This document shows, piece after piece, positions 1 to 7,923 of a DNA stretch of 22,182 bases. The notes beneath the pieces are model-generated. The model made no database searches and was not told where the DNA came from. It saw nothing but the letters and a program-made list of their open reading frames with translations. Source of the DNA: an uncultured Bacteroides sp. (GTDB lineage: Bacteria; Bacteroidota; Bacteroidia; Bacteroidales; Bacteroidaceae); the NCBI GenBank assembly GCA_905198575.1, contig CAJKDC010000044.1, positions 1-22,182 on the forward strand, in the 5' to 3' direction. The position numbers and the translations under genes are program-made. Every line of letters starts with the position of its first letter. The stretch's first letter is position 1.

Positions 1-1
1 C

Positions 2-259
2 TTATCTGCCGACATACCGGTATACGGCACCTTCCTTGACGGTACGGACATGTACGGACAGGATCTGTCTTCGAATGGTATCATCGTCATGGGAAATGAA
101 GGAAACGGCATCAGCCGGCCCGTAGGCAATCTTGTCAGCAAAAGACTCTACATTCCCAGTTTTCCGGCCGAAAGAGATACGGTGGAAAGCCTGAATGTCG
201 CTATTGCCACTTCAATTATCTGCGCTGAATTCAGACGGAGACAGACAGCGTCAAAATAA
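2..259 (+). CDS. TrmH/SpoU-family RNA 2'-O-methyltransferase, C-terminal part
   Basis: The reading frame is open from the window edge to a TAA stop, so only about 85 C-terminal residues are present. Two SPOUT signatures are visible: the SAM-binding knot motif IVMGNEGNGIS and the final motif ESLNVAIATSIICAEFRRR. Family knowledge: these trefoil-knot enzymes methylate a ribose 2'-OH in rRNA or tRNA in the cytoplasm, using S-adenosylmethionine. The substrate base cannot be told from this fragment. An ATG lies at position 50, but the motif spacing and open frame upstream show it is internal. The gene converges on the minus-strand gene that follows, and the two stop regions overlap by 9 bp. Confidence 0.9.
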   Translation, partial: LSADIPVYGTFLDGTDMYGQDLSSNGIIVMGNEGNGISRPVGNLVSKRLYIPSFPAERDTVESLNVAIATSIICAEFRRRQTASK

Positions 260-571
260 ACGTCTCCATTTACAAGGTAAAGAATAATCCGATCCAGACA
301 AGGGCACACCGGATAACCTCCAAAGCGTATAAGGAGGAAAGGAAGTCCCGATACCATATTTCTGCCACACTTGTTCAAGAGAAGTGCCATCGGAAGGTGA
401 ACAACTTTCCGGCAGAAGAATCATATTACCGCCAATCCATTCCACGTAAGGTTCTTCCGCCTCCAGGTGATGCCACGACTGTACCCGTCCGTTTTCATCC
501 AACACCACGACCTGCATGGAAAGTTCACTGAAAGGTGCAACATAAAGTCTGTGACAGGCCAACTTTCTCAT
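251..571 (-). CDS. Small protein of unknown function, last gene of the ileS operon
   Basis: 106 codons from an ATG. I do not recognise a named domain. The protein begins MRKLACHRLYVAP, has no signal peptide or membrane segment, and looks like a small mixed alpha/beta cytoplasmic protein with several aromatic residues (EWIGGNMILLP). It starts 28 bp downstream of the DUF4296 lipoprotein stop on the same strand, so it is probably the promoter-distal gene of the ileS-dksA-lspA operon. Its TGA overlaps the end of the convergent methyltransferase gene by 9 bp. Support for it being real is its position, a plausible length and the absence of a better frame; the function is unknown. Confidence 0.65.
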   Translation of the reverse strand: MRKLACHRLYVAPFSELSMQVVVLDENGRVQSWHHLEAEEPYVEWIGGNMILLPESCSPSDGTSLEQVWQKYGIGTSFPPYTLWRLSGVPLSGSDYSLPCKWRRLF

Positions 572-599
572 TTTTCACCCGAACAAAGTTGAAATCCGA

Positions 600-1592
600 T
601 TATTTTCTATGTACCTTACGGATACGGTAAGGTTTTTCCTTGACTACATTAATTGACCGCTCTACCGGTCTGCTGTCGCGTAACTCGGAAGGTGACAAAC
701 GACGTTCCTGATGAACCGGTACCGGCAAAACGCTGTCCGACAACACCTTCAAGGTATCATCTGCCTGCTTGGCAACGGTATCAGGCAATACCTGAGGTTC
801 AAAATGACGATGGAAACGGATCAGACGGATCTGATCGAGCATCAGCATTACAAAATCATCCTGATTTTTACGACGCTTTACATACACAAATCCATTGAGC
901 GAACGAATCGTATCGGTCGTATCGGTCTCCAGTCGCAACTGCATCTGCCTGCTGGAGTAAATCCGCTGAGTCGTTGCGATTACCGAATCGTTTTTCAACC
1001 GGATATAAAAGGCAGCATAGGCCTCTACCGCATTGCTGCTGCCTATAAAACGGGTATCGAAACGCCAAAGGAATGCATCACCGGCATAAATACTGGTATC
1101 AGCCGGCATGGAGAACAACAGCTTGTCAGCTAACTTTTCCGGTTTCAACAAACGGGAAACCTTGTCCGACCATATATTGGCAGTATCTCCCTGGGCAGAC
1201 AAATTGGCGGTATAATCGCTCTCACCTGATGCATCGAAGGTTTTGAGTTCTGTTTCGTATTTCTCCTGCAGTCTATTGTAAATATCATAAAGATAGGCCG
1301 TATTGGCGGAATACCACACCATGGAAGAATCGAATTCTGCCTTTGTAATGCCATATTTCTTGAATACAGCCTGCACGTACATGTACTTACGGGCATCAAT
1401 ACTGTCTCCTCCTTCCGAATCAGCCATACCCTGAGCCAGATGATAGTCGTAGAGAATCTGTTCCATCTCGGACGGTGAAATGACATCCGACGGAATATCC
1501 GGACGGCAAGCTGACAAGACGTGAAGCACAACCAGCCCCGCACCCAATAACCGTAAACGGCCATGACAGCCTGAAACCAATCTCTCGAACAT
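600..1592 (-). CDS. DUF4296-type lipoprotein
   Basis: I place the start at the ATG at 1592 (MFERLV...). The longer frame needs a TTG start and would run into lspA, whereas this start leaves a 14-bp gap after the lspA stop. The N-terminus is a signal segment ending in lipobox LSAC (Cys29), so the protein should be lipid-anchored in the envelope. The region after the lipobox (SPSEMEQILYDYHLAQGMA) with following helices and KYGITKAEFDSSMVWYS matches what I know of the Bacteroidetes DUF4296 family, whose function is unknown. The C-terminal ~100 residues are basic and proline-rich (…PYRIRKVHRK). Location next to the lipoprotein signal peptidase gene is fitting but does not reveal its job. Confidence 0.85.
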   Translation of the reverse strand: MFERLVSGCHGRLRLLGAGLVVLHVLSACRPDIPSDVISPSEMEQILYDYHLAQGMADSEGGDSIDARKYMYVQAVFKKYGITKAEFDSSMVWYSANTAYLYDIYNRLQEKYETELKTFDASGESDYTANLSAQGDTANIWSDKVSRLLKPEKLADKLLFSMPADTSIYAGDAFLWRFDTRFIGSSNAVEAYAAFYIRLKNDSVIATTQRIYSSRQMQLRLETDTTDTIRSLNGFVYVKRRKNQDDFVMLMLDQIRLIRFHRHFEPQVLPDTVAKQADDTLKVLSDSVLPVPVHQERRLSPSELRDSRPVERSINVVKEKPYRIRKVHRK

Positions 1593-1606
1593 AAGCCTGC
1601 TATTGA

Positions 1607-2224
1607 TTAAACCGTAATACGTTTGTGATAAAACAATAATAAAGCAATTATACCACAACTGATTGCCGCATCGGCAAAATTAAAGATCGGACTGAAGAAG
1701 ATAAAATGTTCGCCGCCTACAAAAGGCATCCATTCAGGCCAATAGGTATCTATAATCGGGAAATAGAACATGTCCACTACCCGACCCATCAGAATACTGT
1801 CGTACCCCGTACCGAACGGCACGAAATGAGCCACAAACGGAACAGGCGGATTATTAAATATCATGCCATAGAAAACACAGTCGATGATATTGCCTGCCGC
1901 ACCGGCCAGTACAAGCGAAAGACAAATGATATAGCCCGTGGGCGCGCCCTTACGTATAACCTTGATGAGATAATACGTAATGACGGCCACAGCTACGATT
2001 CGGAAAGAAGTGAGAAAGAGCTTGTCGAAGAATTCCCAGCCAAAAGCCATACCCGGATTCTCGGTAAAATAAATGTAGAACCAGTCTGTAATACGAATGC
2101 TTTCGTGCATGTACATATTGGTCTTAACCCATATTTTAATGACCTGGTCAATCACCAACACCAAAAAAATCACCATCACCGCAAGGCGGCTTTTGCTACA
2201 CAAGAATAACTTACTCTTTTCCAC
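1607..2224 (-). CDS. lspA: Lipoprotein signal peptidase (signal peptidase II)
   Basis: Inner-membrane aspartic peptidase that removes the signal peptide from prolipoproteins after lipidation. Four membrane segments are evident. The family motifs are present: FLVLVIDQ near residue 20, TENPGMAFG at about 54-62, GNIID at 111-115, and the two catalytic aspartates in GRVVDMF (Asp151) and FNFADAAIS (Asp185). About 30 residues are inserted between GNIID and GRVVD compared with proteobacterial LspA; to my knowledge this is usual in Bacteroidetes. Length is 205 residues. The start is a GTG at 2224, 12 bp after the dksA-like stop; no in-frame ATG lies upstream of the first membrane segment. Likely target substrates include the several lipoproteins in this window. 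Confidence 0.95.
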   Translation of the reverse strand: MEKSKLFLCSKSRLAVMVIFLVLVIDQVIKIWVKTNMYMHESIRITDWFYIYFTENPGMAFGWEFFDKLFLTSFRIVAVAVITYYLIKVIRKGAPTGYIICLSLVLAGAAGNIIDCVFYGMIFNNPPVPFVAHFVPFGTGYDSILMGRVVDMFYFPIIDTYWPEWMPFVGGEHFIFFSPIFNFADAAISCGIIALLLFYHKRITV

Positions 2225-2236
2225 GCTTCTTATTAT

Positions 2237-2614
2237 TTACTTTTTCATATTCTTGGCCTCGATGCTAAGCGTAGCATGCGGCACCAGACGCAACCTTTCC
2301 TTAGGAATCAGTTTACCCGTTTCACGGCAAATTCCGTAGGTCTTGTTCTCGATACGCACCAAAGCAGCTTCGAGTCCTTTGATGAATTTCTGCTGGCGGG
2401 CAGCCAGGATGGCCAACTCCTCCTTGGACTGTGTGTTAGCACCTTCTTCCAAAGCCTTGTATGTGGGAGAGGTATCATCCACTCCGTTATTGTCGCGATT
2501 CATCAATGAATTCAGCATTGACTCATAATCCCGTTTTGCCACTTCCAACTTCTCCAGAATCAGCGTCTTGAATTCCGCCAATTCCTCATCATTGTAACAT
2601 GTTTTTTCTGCCAT
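2237..2614 (-). CDS. dksA: DksA/TraR-family transcription regulator with degenerate zinc finger
   Basis: 125 residues, close to the size of short DksA proteins. An N-terminal coiled coil (about 8-90) carries an acidic tip (GVDDTSPTYKALEEG). A C-terminal finger follows: YGICRETGKLIPKERLRLVPHAT. DksA proteins insert the coiled coil into the RNA polymerase secondary channel and, with ppGpp, retune transcription. The canonical four-cysteine zinc site is reduced to one: Cys96 remains while the positions expected for the others are Thr99, Ser117 and Ala120. The finger is therefore likely zinc-independent. It lies between ileS (28 bp upstream) and lspA (12 bp downstream) in one operon. The symbol is by family; function in this organism is inferred. 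Confidence 0.88.
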   Translation of the reverse strand: MAEKTCYNDEELAEFKTLILEKLEVAKRDYESMLNSLMNRDNNGVDDTSPTYKALEEGANTQSKEELAILAARQQKFIKGLEAALVRIENKTYGICRETGKLIPKERLRLVPHATLSIEAKNMKK

Positions 2615-2642
2615 AGCTTAATAATTTAAGGATTTAACAAGT

Positions 2643-5600
2643 TTAATTCTTCACGATCAGGATGTTAACCTTATAATCATCCAAATCCAATTCCACTGCA
2701 TTGTCCAGTTTATCCACGACTGTCAGTGAATTGGCCAGAACCTGTCCACAGATATAGTCTTTAAACTGATCTACAGCTTTGTCTGTCTGTTCATTATGTT
2801 CGAGTGTGACAGCTATGCGGTCTGTGATTTCAAATCCGCTTTCCTTACGGATATTCTGGATTCGCTTAACCAACTCGCGTGCCACACCTTCCGTACGCAA
2901 CTCGTCCGTAATCTGGATATCAAGTGCTACTGTCAGGTTACCGTCGTTGGCCACTGTCCAACCCGGCATATCTTCGCTGATGATATCAACGTCGGCAACT
3001 TCAATCTGAACGGTTTCACCTGAAGGAAGAGTAACAGGACATACACCTGTTTTCTCCAGTTCAGCGATCTGCTGCTGGGACATTTCTGCTACGGTTGCAG
3101 CTACTGACTTCATCAACGCACCGAACTTCTTACCCATCGTACGGAAATTACACTTCACTTTCTTGACTGAGATACCCTGACCCTCAACAAACTCCAGTTC
3201 CTTGACATTCACCTCGTCCAGAATAAGCTGACGCACGGCATCAATACTTCTCTGCTGCTCGGGATCGCTGATCGGCAAAGAGATGCGCTGAAGCGGCTGA
3301 CGTACTATGATCTGCTCTTTCTTACGCAGAGACAATACCATTGACGTGATACGCTGTGCCATTTCCATACGATACTCCAATGCACTGTCGATCATCGTTT
3401 CATCACATACCGGGAAAGAAGCCAGATGAACACTGTCGGCCTTTTCCTTACCTGTAGCCTGATTCAAATCGGTATACAGACGGTCTGCATAATAAGGTGC
3501 GATAGGAGCCATCAGTTTTGCTACAGTTTCCAGACAAGTATATAATGTCTGATAAGCCGACAATTTATCCTGCGACATCACACTGCCCCAGAAACGTTTG
3601 CGGTTCAAACGTACGTACCAGTTACTCAGATTGTCATTCACAAAATCTGTAATCAGACGACCGGCTTTTGTCGGTTCATAATCATTCAAGCAACTGTCTA
3701 CACTCTTTATCAAAGAGTTAAGCAATGACAGAATCCAACGGTCGATTTCCGGACGTTCCTCTACCGGTACATCGTTTTCTGCATACGTAAATCCATCTAC
3801 ATTTGCATACAATGCAAAGAATGAATATGTATTGTAAAGTGTTCCAAAGAACTTACGTCTTACTTCATCCACACCTTCAGTATCAAACTTCAGATTATCC
3901 CATGGTGAAGAGTTAGTAATCATATACCAACGCAATGGGTCTGAACCGAACTGTTCGATTGCACCGAACGGGTCAACAGCATTACCCAGACGTTTAGACA
4001 TCTTGTTTCCATTCTTGTCAAGTACCAGACCGTTTGAAATTACGTTCTTGTACGCAACACTGTCGAATACCATAGTTGCGATTGCATGCAATGTGAAGAA
4101 CCATCCACGTGTCTGGTCAACACCTTCTGCAATGAAATCAGCCGGATAATATGAACGGTTATCCACGATTTCCTTGTTTTCAAACGGATAGTGTAACTGT
4201 GCATACGGCATTGCACCCGAATCAAACCATACGTCAATCAGGTCTGTTTCACGCTTCATTGGTTTTCCTGTAGCAGAAACAAGCACGATATCATCCACAT
4301 ACGGACGGTGCAGGTCAATCTTATCGTAGTTTTCTTTAGAATATGTACCTGGTACAAATCCCATCTTCTTATAAGGATTCTCTGCCATAAAGCCTGCTGC
4401 AACAGACTTTTCAATTTCGTTGTACAATTCTTCTACAGAACCGATACACAATTCTTCACCTTCATCATTACGCCAGATAGGCAACGGAGTACCCCAATAA
4501 CGAGAGCGGCTCAAGTTCCAGTCGTTCAAGTTTTCCAGCCATTTGCCGAAACGTCCTGTTCCGGTAGATTCCGGTTTCCAGTTGATTGTCTTGTTCAATT
4601 CAATCATACGTTCTTTCACTGCTGTAGAACGAATAAACCAGCTATCCAACGGATAGTACAACACCGGTTTGTCTGTACGCCAGCAATGCGGATAATTGTG
4701 AACATGTTTCTCGATTTTGAAAGCCTGATTAGCCTGCTTCATCATCATGCAGATATAAATATCCAAAGATTCTGCAGCCTGAGCAGCTTTCTCATCATAT
4801 TTTCCATCTATAGTGAACTGTGGGTCATATGCATTTTTCACCCAACGTCCCTGATATTCCTTATATTTTTCTACGTCTACACACTGCTGAACAAAAGTTT
4901 CATCCAATTCTTCTAGCAGATAGAACTTACCTGTAAGATCTACCATCGGACGAGTTTCGCCCTTCTTATTAATCATAAACAAAGAAGGAATACCTGCAGC
5001 GCGTGCTACATTAGCATCGTCAGCACCGAAAGTAGGTGCGATGTGTACGATACCTGTACCATCTTCGGTTGTAACGTAGTCACCCGGAATCACACGGAAA
5101 GCCTTATCGGCAGCTACTTCCCAAGAGCCATTTTCTGTTACAGACACCGGTTTTACCCATGGAATCAACTGTTCGTACTCCATACCAACCAAGTCAGCAC
5201 CTTTGTACTCGCCTACCACTTTAAATGGAATCAGTTTATCACCTGGCTTATAGTCTTCCAATGCAAGTCCTTCTGCCTTTTTATTAAAATGAGTGTACAA
5301 CAATGGTTTAGCCAATACCACCGTCATCTTTTCGCCCGTATAACCATTGTAAGTCTGTACAGCTACATAATCAATCTTAGGGCCAACACACAGAGCTGTA
5401 TTCGAAGGCAATGTCCAAGGAGTAGTTGTCCACGCAATAAAATAAGGAGTACCCCATTCGGCCATTTCAGGCTTAGGGTTCTTCATTTTAAATTGTCCCA
5501 CTACTGTTGTATCCTTCACGTCACGATAGCAGCCTGGCTGGTTCAGCTCATGCGAGCTCAAGCCTGTACCAGCAGCTGGAGAATAAGGCTGAATGGTATA

Positions 5601-6131
5601 GCCTTTATACAGCAATCCTTTCTTGTAAAGCTGCTGCAATAACCACCACAATGTTTCAATGTATCGGTTATCGTATGTGATATAAGGATTCTCCAAGTCT
5701 ACCCAATAACCCATTTTATGAGTAAGGTCTGTCCACTCTTTGGTAAACTTCATCACATCCTTACGGCAATGGCTGTTATACTCAGCTACTGAAATAGATT
5801 TACCAATATCCTCTTTGGTAATACCCAAGGCTTTTTCAACACCCAGTTCAACCGGTAACCCATGTGTATCCCATCCGGCTTTTCTTTTTACTAAAAAACC
5901 TTTCATGGTTTTATAACGGCAGAATGTATCTTTAATTGTACGTGCCATCACATGATGAATACCCGGCATTCCGTTTGCAGAAGGAGGACCTTCATAGAAC
6001 ACGAACGAAGGATAACCCTCACGCTCCGTCATACTCTTGGCAAAGACATCATTCTCGTCCCATTTTGCCAGCACTTCTTTGTTAACCTGCGACAGGTTAA
6101 GCTGCGAATATTCGGTAAATTTATTACTCAT
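2643..6131 (-). CDS. ileS: Isoleucyl-tRNA synthetase
   Basis: 1162 residues; a cytoplasmic class I aminoacyl-tRNA synthetase that charges tRNA-Ile. The N-terminal nucleotide-binding motif is PPSANGMPGIHHVMART (about 49-65), where the usual HIGH tetrapeptide reads GIHH. The second signature KMSKR is at 710-714. The editing (CP1) domain lies between them, containing TTTPWTLPSNTALCVG and DGTGIVHIAPTFGADD. The anticodon-binding region follows KMSKR, and the C-terminal ~150 residues resemble the tail of the long, eukaryote-like IleRS type rather than a zinc-finger tail; no CxxC pair is visible at the C-terminus. ATG start at 6131. It leads the operon with a good upstream promoter. Confidence 0.97.
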   Translation of the reverse strand: MSNKFTEYSQLNLSQVNKEVLAKWDENDVFAKSMTEREGYPSFVFYEGPPSANGMPGIHHVMARTIKDTFCRYKTMKGFLVKRKAGWDTHGLPVELGVEKALGITKEDIGKSISVAEYNSHCRKDVMKFTKEWTDLTHKMGYWVDLENPYITYDNRYIETLWWLLQQLYKKGLLYKGYTIQPYSPAAGTGLSSHELNQPGCYRDVKDTTVVGQFKMKNPKPEMAEWGTPYFIAWTTTPWTLPSNTALCVGPKIDYVAVQTYNGYTGEKMTVVLAKPLLYTHFNKKAEGLALEDYKPGDKLIPFKVVGEYKGADLVGMEYEQLIPWVKPVSVTENGSWEVAADKAFRVIPGDYVTTEDGTGIVHIAPTFGADDANVARAAGIPSLFMINKKGETRPMVDLTGKFYLLEELDETFVQQCVDVEKYKEYQGRWVKNAYDPQFTIDGKYDEKAAQAAESLDIYICMMMKQANQAFKIEKHVHNYPHCWRTDKPVLYYPLDSWFIRSTAVKERMIELNKTINWKPESTGTGRFGKWLENLNDWNLSRSRYWGTPLPIWRNDEGEELCIGSVEELYNEIEKSVAAGFMAENPYKKMGFVPGTYSKENYDKIDLHRPYVDDIVLVSATGKPMKRETDLIDVWFDSGAMPYAQLHYPFENKEIVDNRSYYPADFIAEGVDQTRGWFFTLHAIATMVFDSVAYKNVISNGLVLDKNGNKMSKRLGNAVDPFGAIEQFGSDPLRWYMITNSSPWDNLKFDTEGVDEVRRKFFGTLYNTYSFFALYANVDGFTYAENDVPVEERPEIDRWILSLLNSLIKSVDSCLNDYEPTKAGRLITDFVNDNLSNWYVRLNRKRFWGSVMSQDKLSAYQTLYTCLETVAKLMAPIAPYYADRLYTDLNQATGKEKADSVHLASFPVCDETMIDSALEYRMEMAQRITSMVLSLRKKEQIIVRQPLQRISLPISDPEQQRSIDAVRQLILDEVNVKELEFVEGQGISVKKVKCNFRTMGKKFGALMKSVAATVAEMSQQQIAELEKTGVCPVTLPSGETVQIEVADVDIISEDMPGWTVANDGNLTVALDIQITDELRTEGVARELVKRIQNIRKESGFEITDRIAVTLEHNEQTDKAVDQFKDYICGQVLANSLTVVDKLDNAVELDLDDYKVNILIVKN

Positions 6132-6191
6132 ACTCTTATATTTTTATTCAAACTTTTTTCGTCCTAACAGTATAGTCCTAAAATTAGTCCG

Positions 6192-6222
6192 CAAATTTAA
6201 AAGAAAAAACGATACCACAAAA
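6192..6222 (-). promoter_or_regulatory. Bacteroides-type promoter for the ileS operon
   Basis: Read on the minus strand, a -7 element TAAATTTG (6192-6199) matches TAnnTTTG, and a TTTTG -33 element lies at 6218-6222 with an 18-nt gap. Transcription would start around 6185, leaving a leader of roughly 50 nt before the ileS ATG. Confidence 0.7.
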
Positions 6223-6362
6223 GCTTTTTGCTGCACATTCATATAAAAATACCACAAAATGAACACATTGCATTCACTTTTACATCAGCATACAAATAAG
6301 ACAGTCAAAAGAAGATTTACAAATCAAGGCTCATATTCTGCAGATATTTCTCAATTTTATTA

Positions 6363-6370
6363 TACTTTTG
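6363..6370 (+). promoter_or_regulatory. Probable -7 element upstream of the NhaC-family gene
   Basis: TACTTTTG fits TAnnTTTG exactly and lies 26 bp before the ATG at 6397. The -33 region is poor (TTCTG at 6336-6340), so the promoter may be weak or regulated. The rest of the 265-bp divergent gap (6132-6396) is AT-rich with nothing else I can name. Confidence 0.5.
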
Positions 6371-6396
6371 CAGCCGTAAACTAATTTCATAAGAGA

Positions 6397-7701
6397 ATGA
6401 ATCTAAACAAACTCACGCCCATTAGAAAAAAGCCCGATGGTTGGGCACTTATGCCGCTGATTGTATTCCTATGTCTATATTTGGTTACGTCGCTCATCAT
6501 CAACGATTTCTATAAAGTTCCTATCACGGTTGCTTTTACCGCTGCATCAATTTACGCAGTTGCAACAACCAAAGGACTAACACTGAATGAACGAATTTTC
6601 CAGTTCTCATCAGGAGCTGCCAACAAGAATATCATGATGATGATATGGATATTTGTCCTAGCCGGTGCTTTTGCACAATCGGCCAAAGCCATGGGAGCCA
6701 TTGATGCAACGGTCAACCTCACACTACATCTACTACCCGACAGCCTGCTGCTGGCCGGGATTTTTCTCGCCTCGTGTTTCATTTCACTATCCATAGGTAC
6801 CTCTGTAGGAACCATAGTAGCCCTGGTTCCCGTAGCCGCCGGCATTGCAGCCAAGACTGGTATTGGGATGCCCTTCATGACAGCTTTGGTTATAGGAGGA
6901 GCATTCTTCGGCGACAATCTCTCGTTCATCTCCGACACGACCATTGCTGCCACACGTACACAAGGATGTGTAATGCGCGATAAATTCCGAGTTAATTTTC
7001 TCATTGCATTGCCAGCCGCCTTATTGGTATTCACCTATTATATAATAGAGGGACTTCAGGTAGAAACCATACACAATGCAGGCCCCATTGAGTGGGTCAA
7101 AGTAATCCCCTATCTCATTGTTCTGGGAACAGCCATTGCCGGCATGAATGTCATGTTAGTACTTACACTGGGTATTGCTGCTACTGGCATAATCGGTTGT
7201 TTCAGCGGTTCTTTCGATGTATTCGGATGGTTTGGCGCTATGGGGAATGGAATCACCGGTATGGGAGAGCTTATCATCATCACCCTTATCGCCGGAGGTA
7301 TGCTGGAACTCATCCGATTTAACGGAGGAGTAGATTACATCTTACATAAGCTCACCAGCAGAGTTAAGAGTAAAAAAGGTGCCGAATTCAGCATTGCCGC
7401 ACTGGTAAGTATTGCCAATATATGTACGGCAAACAACACCATAGCCATTATCACCGTAGGCCCTTTGGCAAACGATATTGCTGAGAAATTCCGGATAGAC
7501 AAACGTAAAAGCGCCAGTATCCTTGATACTTTTTCGTGTGTAATACAAGGCTGTATTCCTTACGGAGCACAAATGCTGATTGCTGCAGAACTGGCCCAGC
7601 TTTCTCCTTTAGAGATTATCCGATACCTTTATTACCCGATGGCTTTGGCTATATTTGCTTCGGCCAGTATATTATTCAGATACCCCAAGAAATACTCTTG
7701 A
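6397..7701 (+). CDS. NhaC-family Na+/H+ antiporter-like membrane protein
   Basis: 434 residues with about 10-12 hydrophobic helices and no signal peptide; an inner-membrane ion transporter. The central re-entrant signature is GGAFFGDNLSFISDTTIAATRTQG split over residues ~167-190, with the conserved Gly172-Asp173 and Ser179-Asp180-Thr-Thr pair typical of the NhaC/ArsB-like ion transporter superfamily. A second half repeats the pattern (SIANICTANNTIAIITVGP). Family members exchange Na+ (sometimes coupled to organic acids or amino acids) for protons, so the exact substrate is uncertain. It is monocistronic: a terminator follows at 7730-7770 and the gene upstream is divergent. Confidence 0.88.
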   Translation: MNLNKLTPIRKKPDGWALMPLIVFLCLYLVTSLIINDFYKVPITVAFTAASIYAVATTKGLTLNERIFQFSSGAANKNIMMMIWIFVLAGAFAQSAKAMGAIDATVNLTLHLLPDSLLLAGIFLASCFISLSIGTSVGTIVALVPVAAGIAAKTGIGMPFMTALVIGGAFFGDNLSFISDTTIAATRTQGCVMRDKFRVNFLIALPAALLVFTYYIIEGLQVETIHNAGPIEWVKVIPYLIVLGTAIAGMNVMLVLTLGIAATGIIGCFSGSFDVFGWFGAMGNGITGMGELIIITLIAGGMLELIRFNGGVDYILHKLTSRVKSKKGAEFSIAALVSIANICTANNTIAIITVGPLANDIAEKFRIDKRKSASILDTFSCVIQGCIPYGAQMLIAAELAQLSPLEIIRYLYYPMALAIFASASILFRYPKKYS

Positions 7702-7729
7702 CCTTTTCAAAATTTAATAAGAAACATGT

Positions 7730-7770
7730 AGGAGTTGCTGACATTCTAAGATTCAGCAACTCCTTTTTCT
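7730..7770 (+). terminator. Intrinsic terminator after the antiporter gene
   Basis: Perfect 12-bp stem: AGGAGTTGCTGA (7730-7741) pairs with TCAGCAACTCCT (7753-7764), 11-nt loop, followed by TTTTCTTTTT. Confidence 0.92.
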
Positions 7771-7822
7771 TTTTATTCCACATAAAATCCCATCAGCATC
7801 TTTATTTTTTTTCATTTTTTAA

Positions 7823-7830
7823 TATCTTTG
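7823..7830 (+). promoter_or_regulatory. Bacteroides -7 element for the GH92 gene
   Basis: TATCTTTG matches TAnnTTTG; a TTTA at 7801-7804 sits 18 nt upstream as an imperfect -33 element. The implied leader is about 85 nt, with no obvious hairpin in it. Confidence 0.6.
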
Positions 7831-7923
7831 CAAAAGCTATGACATCCTGTGTGCCATACGTATAGAAGAGCTTCTTCATTTTGACAACAAGACAAAACAA
7901 AATTTTATTTAAACCTGATACAC

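Noticed and set aside
1593..1658. Longer start for the DUF4296 lipoprotein at a TTG at 1658
   Set aside because: It would overlap the lspA end, adds residues before the signal peptide and needs a TTG start; the ATG at 1592 fits the spacing.
1706..2209. 167-codon plus-strand frame
   Set aside because: Antisense to lspA, which has all catalytic motifs; shadow frame.
4308..4916. 202-codon plus-strand frame
   Set aside because: Antisense to ileS, whose domains are continuous there; the translated sequence shows no family pattern.
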